From assembly GCA_964577055.1 (NCBI GenBank), contig CAZNWC010000029.1:1-5059 (forward strand): DNA of 5,059 bases, in the 5' to 3' direction. This DNA comes from PNNG01 sp964577055. Lineage in GTDB: Bacteria; Bacteroidota; Bacteroidia; UBA7662. A program made the translations under genes and the position numbers. The notes beneath the pieces were generated by a model that was not told the origin of the DNA, searched no databases, and saw only the letters and a list, made by a program, of their open reading frames with translations. This document shows positions 1 through 5,059 of this stretch, one piece after another (within the stretch, counting starts at the first letter, position 1; the number at the start of each line of letters is the position of its first letter).

Positions 1-925
1 AGGCAGCATTCGGACGCCGGTCGAAACCTCCATTTTGTTCGTTTTTGCCGAACATTAATTTGATGCTCTGGTTTTTAGGCAGCTGGCTCATACTCAAAAT
101 GGCACCGGCAAAGGCGCGCTTGCCCCAGCGTTCTTCCTGATCTACCCTGCCGGCATCGACATAGCGGTTGTAACGTTCGTGTACGCTGGCACCAATGGGG
201 TCCCAGGGGTTGCGGTCGAACAACATATAGCGTTCGTACGCAGTGTAGGCGCCCATGGTGAGGTCGCTCATGTCTTCCCAGTGAATGCCGCCCAATTTGA
301 TGTTCAATGGCCCCAAAGCAGTAGGCACGGTGGCAAAAAGGTTCATGCCGAGGTTCAGCAGCAGGCTTTGGCCAAGGCGGGGCGAACCGAGGGGATTGTC
401 GATGTTGGGACGGGCGGTATCGGGTGTGGCCAGACTGTAAGCCGACAAACCCGGGCGGTCCATGAACTGGAAAGCGAACAGATCCATGCCCCAGCTAACC
501 CCTGCCCGTGACTTGCCATTGATGTTGATAAGGAGGTTGGGCAATTGGGTATCGTCGCCAATGAATACTTCACGCAATGGCAGCGCCGGTGCATTTTCCC
601 CCGGTAAAAAACGGTAAGCCTCTGGCATATTGCGGTAGGTGCCGAAAAAGCGGTAGAAGCCATTCACATTGAGCGAACGCAAACGTGCAGGCTCCATTTT
701 GGGAAAGGTGCCGAAATCGGTAGGTGCCGGGCTTTGCATGCTATTGCTGTCGATGAGCAAGCGCCACAAAGCACTGCGTTTAATGGAAGCCGCCAGGGCT
801 CGGTTGTTGGCCTGACTGTTACTGCTATCCACGGGCAATTGCGAAGCTGCGGCAGGTTGGGCTTGGGCAGTGGCGATGCCGGCAAACCAAACCAAAGGCA
901 TCAGCCAAAGTAAAGGTTTCTTCAT
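1..925 (-). CDS. Probable outer-membrane beta-barrel protein, N-terminal 308 residues (partial, runs off left edge)
   Basis: The reading frame is open from an ATG at 925-923 to the left edge with no stop, so at least 308 residues are present and the C-terminus is missing. The N-terminus (MKKPLLWLMPLVWFAGIATA) is a clear signal peptide, with cleavage likely after residue 20 or 22 (ATA-QA-QP). From about residue 85 the protein alternates short polar stretches with amphipathic, aromatic-rich strands (NGFYRFFGTYR at 88-98, LLININGK at 131-138, GMDLFAFQFM at 146-155, LLLNLGMNLFATV at 188-200, LNIKLGGIHW at 207-216), which suits an outer-membrane barrel. Distinctive stretches are IGDDTQLPNLL (122-132) and ERYMLFDRNPWDP (231-243). 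The start overlaps the stop of the upstream hydrolase as ATGA, implying translational coupling. I do not recognise a named family; a role in moving or anchoring the glycan handled by the hydrolase is inference. Confidence is high that it is a gene and moderate for barrel. Confidence 0.88.
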   Translation of the reverse strand, partial: MKKPLLWLMPLVWFAGIATAQAQPAAASQLPVDSSNSQANNRALAASIKRSALWRLLIDSNSMQSPAPTDFGTFPKMEPARLRSLNVNGFYRFFGTYRNMPEAYRFLPGENAPALPLREVFIGDDTQLPNLLININGKSRAGVSWGMDLFAFQFMDRPGLSAYSLATPDTARPNIDNPLGSPRLGQSLLLNLGMNLFATVPTALGPLNIKLGGIHWEDMSDLTMGAYTAYERYMLFDRNPWDPIGASVHERYNRYVDAGRVDQEERWGKRAFAGAILSMSQLPKNQSIKLMFGKNEQNGGFDRRPNAA

Positions 926-2235
926 GGTAGTTGGCTGAGGGTTTCAAATTGTACCAGCTTGCGTGGACGGGCACTGGGGGCCAATGGTTTCACAAAAAGC
1001 GCTACATTTCCGTAAGCCACCCAGCCATCTTTTTCGGCATATACAAAAATGCGGTAGGCCCCTTCGGTTTCGGGGGCTTTCAGCGAAATATTGGTGCCGT
1101 TGAATTTGCGTACCTTTTTCCGTGCGATGCTGGCGGGTCGGCCTTCCACATCACCACCCGATTTGATATCCTGGCTTTCGGGAATGATTTCATAGCGCAA
1201 TTTCACGTCATCCATTTTGGCCGCACGCAAAGCCAAGGGTAAAACAATGGGGTCTCCGGCAGTAGCCATTAAATAGGGCTTTTCGAAGCCCCCCAGCGAA
1301 ACCGGAACGGGTTGGTTTTCGGTCTTCCAGGCTTGCGCAATGGCCCAAAGGGTTTCGGTTTTTTCTTTGTATTCGGTAAAAATGCCGTACCAGGTGGGCG
1401 TGGTTTCTTGTTTTTGTCCCCACAAAAACACATACGAACCCATGCACCAAGGGCGCTCGGCCCAAATTTTATCTTGGTAGCGGCGGGTGTAGCTTTCGGC
1501 CTTTTGGGCGCTGGTTTGCTCGAGCGGAGCGCCCCAAGGAGCGCGTTTTACTTCCCAGTGGCCGTTGGGTCCCCATTCGGTGATCATGTACGGACCGTCC
1601 CAACCCCAGCGGCGGATTTGCGAAGGCAATTTGTCGAGGTCGCCATAGGTATTGATGCTGTAAAAATCGAGGCTAGGGCAGCGCTCTTTGATGAGTTGCA
1701 CTTCTACAGAATCGAGCCCGGCTGTTACCGTGGTAGTGGGGTGCAGCGGGTCAATTTCCTTGATCATTTTGGCGATGTCTTCTACTGCATACCACACATT
1801 GGTATTGCTGTAATTGAGGTCTACTTCGTTGCCTACGCCCCAGCAAAGCAGTGCGGGGTGGTCTTTGAGGGCCAACACATCGCGGCGGAAAGCGTCTTTT
1901 TGTTTGCGTATGGCCACTGTATCGTCGTAGTCGAAGCCATGGCGCTCGTGTTGCAGCCAAAGACCCATCATTACGGTAAGGCCGTGTTTGTGGGCTTCAT
2001 CGAGTATTTGCCGGGCGTTTTCGGTGCCCCAGGTTCGGATGGAGTTGCCGCCAGCCGCCACTACTTCGGGCAAATACACCGAGCCGCCAGCGCCTTTTAC
2101 GTAATAAGGTTTACCGTCGCGAAAAATCGTCCAGTTGCCGCGCGCGTCTTTCCGCACCTCGGTGCGTACAGGTTGTGCTTGCAGCGCCTGCCCCCCCAAC
2201 CATACACAGGCCATTAAAAGTAAAATCCACCTCAT
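922..2235 (-). CDS. Secreted clan GH-A glycoside hydrolase, GH2-like TIM barrel
   Basis: This 437-residue protein begins with a signal peptide (about residues 1-20, cleavage before QPVRTEV). Residues about 40-305 read as a (beta/alpha)8 barrel of the GH2 catalytic type: the entry strand YYVKGAGG (44-51), GGNSIRTWG (62-70), then WGVGNE (132-137) with the expected acid/base Glu137 after Asn136, and MITEWGP (217-223) with the expected nucleophile Glu220. Both catalytic acids are present, so it should be an active retaining enzyme. SYVFLWGQKQ (267-276) would form the last barrel strand. Residues about 312-420 look like a small beta-sandwich. It lacks the N-terminal sugar-binding and immunoglobulin-like domains of full beta-galactosidases and is much shorter than them. 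The substrate cannot be read from the sequence. It is the first gene of an operon with the barrel protein and may process a secreted polysaccharide (inference). No Shine-Dalgarno sequence precedes the ATG, as usual in Bacteroidota. Confidence 0.95.
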   Translation of the reverse strand: MRWILLLMACVWLGGQALQAQPVRTEVRKDARGNWTIFRDGKPYYVKGAGGSVYLPEVVAAGGNSIRTWGTENARQILDEAHKHGLTVMMGLWLQHERHGFDYDDTVAIRKQKDAFRRDVLALKDHPALLCWGVGNEVDLNYSNTNVWYAVEDIAKMIKEIDPLHPTTTVTAGLDSVEVQLIKERCPSLDFYSINTYGDLDKLPSQIRRWGWDGPYMITEWGPNGHWEVKRAPWGAPLEQTSAQKAESYTRRYQDKIWAERPWCMGSYVFLWGQKQETTPTWYGIFTEYKEKTETLWAIAQAWKTENQPVPVSLGGFEKPYLMATAGDPIVLPLALRAAKMDDVKLRYEIIPESQDIKSGGDVEGRPASIARKKVRKFNGTNISLKAPETEGAYRIFVYAEKDGWVAYGNVALFVKPLAPSARPRKLVQFETLSQLP

Positions 2236-2259
2236 GCAACAGATTTAAGATTTGCCCCG

Positions 2260-2290
2260 ACAAGTTATAGTATATTTTACAATTACCAAA
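2260..2290 (-). promoter_or_regulatory. Candidate promoter of the hydrolase/barrel operon
   Basis: On the minus strand, TTTG (2290-2287) is followed after 19 bases by TAACTTGT (2267-2260), in a very AT-rich stretch. The spacing and the -33 box fit the Bacteroidota primary sigma pattern, but the -7 box matches TAnnTTTG only in the TA and TT positions. It would give a leader of about 20 bases before the ATG at 2235. A second weak -7-like box, TATATTTA, lies at 2319-2312 without a -33 partner. Low confidence. Confidence 0.35.
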
Positions 2291-2376
2291 TAAGGCAGCT
2301 TATTTTTACGATAAATATAATTTTTTCTCAGGGGCGAGCGGTAAAGATTTTCCGCCCGTACCAACAGCAGAACCAT

Positions 2377-2414
2377 GGTTGAGCGCAGCGAAACCCTCTC
2401 TTGAACTTTGAACC
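2377..2414. repeat. 38-bp direct repeat, copy 1, with heptamer tail
   Basis: This unit begins GGTTGAGCGCAGCGAAACCC and ends TTGAACTTTGAACC. It is identical over 38 bases to 2434-2471, at a 57-base period. After it, two further heptamers extend the tail, so 2400-2427 reads as four tandem units CTTGAAC, TTTGAAC, CTTGAAC, CTTGAAT. It lies in the divergent intergenic region and does not look coding on either strand. Confidence 0.9.
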
Positions 2415-2433
2415 TTGAACCTTGAATTATCCC

Positions 2434-2471
2434 GGTTGAGCGCAGCGAAACCCTCTCTTGAACTTTGAACC
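2434..2471. repeat. 38-bp direct repeat, copy 2
   Basis: This is an exact copy of 2377-2414. Its tail holds two heptamers (CTTGAAC 2457-2463, TTTGAAC 2464-2470). Its first 19 bases are also the left arm of a long imperfect inverted repeat with 2482-2501. Confidence 0.9.
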
Positions 2472-2514
2472 CCCGCCTTGCGGGATTTCGCTTCGCTCAA
2501 CTTGAACTTTGAAC
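2435..2514. repeat. Imperfect inverted repeat plus third heptamer pair
   Basis: The left arm GTTGAGCGCAGCGAAACCC (2435-2453) pairs with 2482-2501: 8 bp (2435-2442 with 2494-2501), one mismatch, 7 bp (2444-2450 with 2486-2492), one bulged A at 2485, then 3 bp, giving 18 pairs around a 28-base loop. The loop side contains a perfect small hairpin, CCCGC-CTT-GCGGG (2472-2484), that competes with the outer stem. The right arm is followed directly by CTTGAAC TTTGAAC (2501-2514), the same heptamer pair that follows copies 1 and 2, so the heptamers stay in direct orientation while the GAGCG arm is inverted. No T-run follows, so this is not a standard terminator. Confidence 0.75.
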
Positions 2515-2581
2515 CCGCTTGCGCTTGGCACAGCCGCCTCCCTCCTCCCGCAAAGTTGTTGGCAATAAAAAACACACTGAC

Positions 2582-2612
2582 TTTAAACAACAGCAGATTT
2601 TTTTTATTTTTG
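2582..2612 (+). promoter_or_regulatory. Candidate promoter of the BamE-like repeat gene
   Basis: TATTTTTG (2605-2612) matches the Bacteroidota -7 consensus TAnnTTTG exactly, and TTTA (2582-2585) lies 19 bases upstream as a -33 box with one mismatch. The ATG at 2627 is only 14 bases past the -7 box, which implies a leader of about 8-10 bases and fits the absence of a Shine-Dalgarno sequence. The surrounding T-tract could produce a chance match. Confidence 0.55.
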
Positions 2613-2626
2613 AACAAAGCAGCCAT

Positions 2627-3337
2627 ATGAAATCCTTGCTCTTCCTCCTCTTGGCCTGCCTGGCAATGCACAGCGTGGCACAAAACGGTCCGAACGCCCC
2701 CGACCAACTTTTTCAGTTGGCCCAACAGTCGAAAGGGGCGAGCAAAACCGAGATTCAACAACTACTGGGCGCACCGCAACACCAAATGCCAAATGCAGCT
2801 GGCGAAAGCTGGGCTTTTGCGCGCGATGGGGTACAATGGCGCTATCATTTCGATGCCCAAGGAAGTGTACAAGCTTTTGAAGGCAACCTACAAGCGCCCG
2901 TTGTTCAAATTACTGCGCTTCCCATGGACCTTCCTGCAGCCTCCAACAGCAGCGAATGGCAGCAGCAGTTGGCGGCGCCACATGGGCTTAGCCAGCAAGA
3001 TGGGCGCAGCAACTGGTCGTACCGCTTTACCGACGGCAACCAAAACCTGCTGCGGGTTGAATTGCAGTTCGACAGTGCAGGCCAACTGCTTCCCAACGGT
3101 CTGCATGCCCAATGGCAGTACAGTCGAAGCAGCAGCATACCAGTAAAAAAACTCGCCAAGCTCCAAATGGGCAAAACCACCCAAAAACAGGCCGCACGGC
3201 TGCTGGGACAGCCCAACGAAAAATCGCTCGATGCATTTCAGGAAAACTGGCGCTACCGCAACCCAACGGCATACTTGGAGTTGAAGTTCGACGAAGCCGG
3301 GCTGCTGAAAGAGCTGGTGTACGGAGCAAGACCTTGA
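2627..3337 (+). CDS. Exported protein with three BamE/SmpA-like repeats
   Basis: The ATG at 2627 is chosen over an in-frame TTG at 2519 because it opens a good signal peptide (MKSLLFLLLACLAMHSVA, cleavage before Gln19), whereas the longer version would be translated through the repeat-adjacent promoter region. The product is 236 residues. The mature part holds three diverged copies of one motif: LLGAP (46-50), W62, FDAQG (75-79); LAAP (115-118), W130, FDSAG (148-152); LLGQP (192-196), W208, FDEAG (221-225). This helix-loop-W-strand-hairpin order resembles the small BamE/SmpA/OmlA-type domain, which in other proteins helps envelope assembly. That resemblance is by pattern only, and the function is unknown. 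LLAC at residues 8-11 mimics a lipobox, but the signal before it would be too short. The gene appears monocistronic with its own promoter. A periplasmic location is inferred. Confidence 0.9.
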   Translation: MKSLLFLLLACLAMHSVAQNGPNAPDQLFQLAQQSKGASKTEIQQLLGAPQHQMPNAAGESWAFARDGVQWRYHFDAQGSVQAFEGNLQAPVVQITALPMDLPAASNSSEWQQQLAAPHGLSQQDGRSNWSYRFTDGNQNLLRVELQFDSAGQLLPNGLHAQWQYSRSSSIPVKKLAKLQMGKTTQKQAARLLGQPNEKSLDAFQENWRYRNPTAYLELKFDEAGLLKELVYGARP

Positions 3338-3558
3338 AAAAGCAATTCGTCGTTTAACATGCTTGGTGATGGGCATACGGTCGCAACAATACTGCATACG
3401 AAACAAGCGCGGCGCCCAGGCATGGCACTATTAAGAAACGCATCAGAAGCTTTTGCTAAAAAAATAGGCTGGCGGCTAAAGAGGGTTCGAGGGCTAATTT
3501 CATATCTTTTGTTGATGGTTATTAACAACTGATTATATTTGGCCATTGCCTCCATACT
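3338..3558. other. Intergenic spacer without a convincing gene
   Basis: This 221-base spacer separates the two plus-strand genes. I see no hairpin followed by a T-run after the upstream stop, so termination is not explained. The frame of the upstream gene stays open for 65 codons beyond its TGA (to 3532), but its codon use is unlike that gene. The promoter of the next gene occupies its right end. Confidence 0.6.
3508..3541 (+). promoter_or_regulatory. Promoter of the 405-residue envelope protein gene
   Basis: TATATTTG (3534-3541) is an exact match to the Bacteroidota -7 box TAnnTTTG. Upstream, TTTG at 3508-3511 (22-base spacing) or GTTG at 3511-3514 (19-base spacing) can serve as the -33 box. 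The start codon at 3559 follows after 17 bases, so the leader would be about 10-12 bases. This is the best promoter in the window. Confidence 0.65.
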
Positions 3559-4776
3559 ATGCCCCAAAACACCACTTCTACCCGGCGATCAATTGCTTCG
3601 TGGCTCACAAATGCCTGTTTATTGGTCTTGATGCTCTTTGGCGATTTGCCTGTCACCAAATTGCAGGCGCAAACCCCTACCCTCATCGATTTGAGGCGTG
3701 AGTTGATCTACTACACACCCAAAGAGTTTTACATCGCCAAGGTGAGCGACGGAAGAGAGCGCAAAGACAGCATTGGGATAGTGCATAACGGGATGGCCAA
3801 CCGAAAAAACAAGGCCGATTTGCGGGGTGGACTGGAGAAATGTTTAGGCGATTACCTGCGTTGGACCTTGCCTCGCGATTCGAGCAAAAGGGCGGTAGAG
3901 ATGGAAATCACCCATTTTCTCATTGAAGAAACCCTTGAATTCGCCACCGAACGTGCCCAGTTTGAAATGGTAGCAGTTTTTTACGACCTCAGTGCCGAAC
4001 GCCAGGCTTTGTATGTTTCGAAACTCAAGATAGAAGAGCGCATGAGTGTAGATGTTACTGCCTCGCACGAAAGACGGATCCGAACTGCCTTGCTGCAAGC
4101 CATCAAAGATTTAGATGCCGAAGGCCCCTGGACACAAGGCATGACCATCGGTCAAACGTTACCCCCTAGCAACCAAACCGGAGGAAGCGATAGTTTGGCA
4201 GTAAGCTCATTTCAGGCCATGAAAACCGACAGTGCATTGACCAGTTTTACCGATTTCAACACCATCAATACCCCCCTTTCGGCACACAACAACGAAGCTG
4301 GCCTTGGCCTGGGATTCATGCTTTTGGGAAGTAGGCAAATTGCGCTCAACAGTACAGGTTGGATTGGAACAGCCTACCTCTTTTTCAATCAAGATCCGAG
4401 CGATTGGCAAGTACCATTTGCGATAGGTTTTGAGCAATTGACCATTTCCGACGAAGCTGCCATCAGAAACGGCTGGATACCCACAGAAATAAGTTACCGC
4501 CTACCTGGCTTGGCCGCTTTTAAAAAATTAGATGATCTGGTGCATTTGGGTTTGTTTATCAACGTTCCATTTGGCGTGGAACGTACCGTTAATTTGGTCT
4601 CTTACCAAGGCATTGAGCGCAACTTTATCGGAGTAAGCGGCGGAATCGGGATGTATTTTATGTCGAACACTTCTGCCAGTCTGGTGGCCGGACTACGGCT
4701 GCACATGATGAGCACCAACTCGCTTTCGTATCCGCGCGAAGTGGGCTTGAGATTAGAGGGCGGATTCAGGTTTTAA
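3559..4776 (+). CDS. Exported two-domain protein: soluble N-terminal domain plus probable outer-membrane barrel
   Basis: The 405-residue product has a longish N-terminal signal (hydrophobic core about residues 12-30, cleavage likely after LQA at 35-37). Residues about 42-190 form a soluble, mixed alpha/beta domain with FYIAKVSDGRERKDSIGIV (57-75), an acidic/basic helix with GGLEKCLGDYLRWTLP (90-105), the strand pair VEMEITHFLIEE and FEMVAVFYDL, and a helix SHERRIRTALLQAIKDL (169-185). The opening strand with a D-x-R motif recalls the layout of YajG or ABC-transporter auxiliary lipoproteins, but I would not assign it. A Ser/Thr/Asn-rich linker (about 195-240) follows. Residues 245-405 are strand-rich with glycine-aromatic alternation (GLGLGFMLLG, WIGTAYLFFN, VHLGLFINVPFG, SGGIGMYFMS, SLVAGLRLHMM, EVGLRLEGGFRF), ending in the terminal Phe typical of outer-membrane barrels. 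The ATG at 3559 fits the promoter spacing. Function is unknown. Confidence 0.92.
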   Translation: MPQNTTSTRRSIASWLTNACLLVLMLFGDLPVTKLQAQTPTLIDLRRELIYYTPKEFYIAKVSDGRERKDSIGIVHNGMANRKNKADLRGGLEKCLGDYLRWTLPRDSSKRAVEMEITHFLIEETLEFATERAQFEMVAVFYDLSAERQALYVSKLKIEERMSVDVTASHERRIRTALLQAIKDLDAEGPWTQGMTIGQTLPPSNQTGGSDSLAVSSFQAMKTDSALTSFTDFNTINTPLSAHNNEAGLGLGFMLLGSRQIALNSTGWIGTAYLFFNQDPSDWQVPFAIGFEQLTISDEAAIRNGWIPTEISYRLPGLAAFKKLDDLVHLGLFINVPFGVERTVNLVSYQGIERNFIGVSGGIGMYFMSNTSASLVAGLRLHMMSTNSLSYPREVGLRLEGGFRF

Positions 4777-4908
4777 TCATTTCATTTGGTTAGATGCTGG
4801 CATTATTGTTGGCAAAGCTGGTGTTGCGTCGCCAGGAAGGCTGATTGATCATCCACCATTGCCTAAATACCCTTCACCACATAGCCCGTTGACAATGCTA
4901 GCTCGGCG

Positions 4909-4939
4909 GCCTACTTTAGATGCCGACAGCATCGTAGGC
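4909..4939. repeat. Palindrome 1 of the right-end module
   Basis: GCCTAC (4909-4914) pairs with GTAGGC (4934-4939), and GATGC (4919-4923) pairs with GCATC (4929-4933), leaving a TTTA bulge (4915-4918) and a CGACA loop (4924-4928). This gives 11 Watson-Crick pairs. Confidence 0.75.
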
Positions 4940-4940
4940 A

Positions 4941-4966
4941 CCTGCGAAGCTGCGCAGCAGTGCAGG
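4941..4966. repeat. Palindrome 2 of the right-end module
   Basis: CCTGC (4941-4945) pairs with GCAGG (4962-4966), with an internal gaa/agt loop, around the perfect palindrome GCTGCGCAGC (4949-4958). As a single strand the inner part must open to form a loop. It begins one base after palindrome 1. Confidence 0.65.
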
Positions 4967-4973
4967 CCAAAAC

Positions 4974-5004
4974 GCTCCGCCGGTCCCTGAGCGGAGTCGA
5001 AGGG
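4974..5004. repeat. Palindrome 3, carrying the TGAGCGGAGTCGAA core
   Basis: CTCCGC (4975-4980) pairs with GCGGAG (4991-4996) around a 10-base loop. Overlapping it, CCCTGAGCGGAGTCGAAGGG (4985-5004) has CCCT/AGGG ends that can pair instead. From general knowledge, sequences of the type CCCTGAGC...GTCGAAGGG are dispersed short repeats found between genes in many bacteria, so this is best called a REP-like element. The two pairings are mutually exclusive. Confidence 0.7.
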
Positions 5005-5059
5005 CGCAGCCTGGGTAAAGCCTGTTTCTGCACCCAAAAAGCCATTCTGTGCTGCCAAA

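Larger units (their letters stand above)
4777..5059. other. Right-hand non-coding stretch, apparently repeat-derived
   Basis: No gene is convincing here. A 69-codon minus-strand frame (stop at 4849, open to 5058) would have to be translated straight through the palindromes and starts only at a TTG next to the edge. No factor-independent terminator follows the gene ending at 4776. The last 50 bases (5010-5059) may be the end of a gene beyond the edge, but no frame stands out. Confidence 0.55.

Noticed and set aside
355..885. Two minus-strand frames (355-663 and 664-885) that look like separate small genes
   Set aside because: Both lie in another frame within the long open frame from 925 to the edge, which has a signal peptide and barrel-like strands.
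1312..2217. A 301-codon plus-strand open frame lying wholly antisense to the glycoside hydrolase
   Set aside because: The minus-strand protein has a signal peptide, both catalytic residues and a recognisable fold. The antisense frame has no promoter or recognisable motif and is a by-product of the codon bias of the real gene.
2338..2355. Small dyad GCGG...CCGC with an AT-rich centre, considered as a terminator
   Set aside because: There is no T-run after it on either strand and it lies upstream of both neighbouring genes.
2306..2761. A 151-codon minus-strand frame crossing the repeat cluster and the start of the BamE-like gene
   Set aside because: It translates the 38-base repeats into a repeated peptide (QSSREGFAALN) and overlaps the real plus-strand start and promoter, so it is non-coding sequence read as protein.
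3335..3532. A 65-codon open extension after the TGA of the BamE-like gene, containing an ATG at 3359 (57 codons), suggesting readthrough or a small membrane peptide (SYLLLMVINN end)
   Set aside because: Codons such as AGA, CTA and ATA differ from the upstream gene, the protein already ends neatly after its third repeat, and the frame runs into the next promoter. An open frame of this length can arise by chance.
4890..4980. Possible integron attC-like site because of GTTGACA followed by palindromes
   Set aside because: GTTGACA does not fit GTTRRRY, no matching inverse core RYYYAAC is found at the other end, and no gene-cassette layout is present.
4849..5058. A 69-codon minus-strand frame at the right edge
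   Set aside because: It passes through all three palindromes, starts at a TTG at the very edge and has no recognisable protein motif. It is more likely a translated repeat.

Overview
The window looks like a piece of a Bacteroidota chromosome, most plausibly from a Saprospiria-like environmental lineage (the phylum is a fair inference, the class only a guess). The reasons are promoter candidates of the Bacteroidota type (TTTG, about 19-22 bases, TAnnTTTG), no Shine-Dalgarno sequences before any start, base composition near 50% GC by eye, short intergenic repeats built from TTGAAC heptamers, and a gene set made only of exported or envelope proteins.

Layout. (1) Bases 1-2235, minus strand: a two-gene operon. 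A complete secreted clan GH-A glycoside hydrolase (922-2235) is followed, through a 4-base ATGA overlap, by the first 308 residues of a probable outer-membrane beta-barrel protein that runs off the left edge (1-925). (2) Bases 2236-2626: a divergent intergenic region with a candidate promoter on each side and, between them, a compact repeat cluster (2377-2514). (3) Bases 2627-3337, plus strand: a 236-residue exported protein made of three diverged copies of a BamE/SmpA-like motif. (4) Bases 3338-3558: spacer with no convincing gene and a good promoter candidate at its end. (5) Bases 3559-4776, plus strand: a 405-residue exported protein of unknown function with an N-terminal soluble domain and a C-terminal part that looks like an outer-membrane barrel ending in phenylalanine. 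(6) Bases 4777-5059: no convincing gene, but three consecutive imperfect palindromes, the last containing the core CCCTGAGCGGAGTCGAAGGG.

How it fits together. The hydrolase and the barrel protein are almost certainly co-translated and probably act on the same extracellular or periplasmic glycan, either trimming or exporting a self-made polysaccharide or attacking an external one; no SusC/SusD pair or glycosyltransferase is visible to decide. The two plus-strand genes each have their own promoter and are not obviously linked to the operon. All four proteins carry signal peptides, so the window is devoted to the cell envelope. I recognise no defence system, CRISPR array, RNA gene or transposase. 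The least explained items are the two uncharacterised barrel proteins, the triplicated BamE-like protein and the two structured repeat modules.
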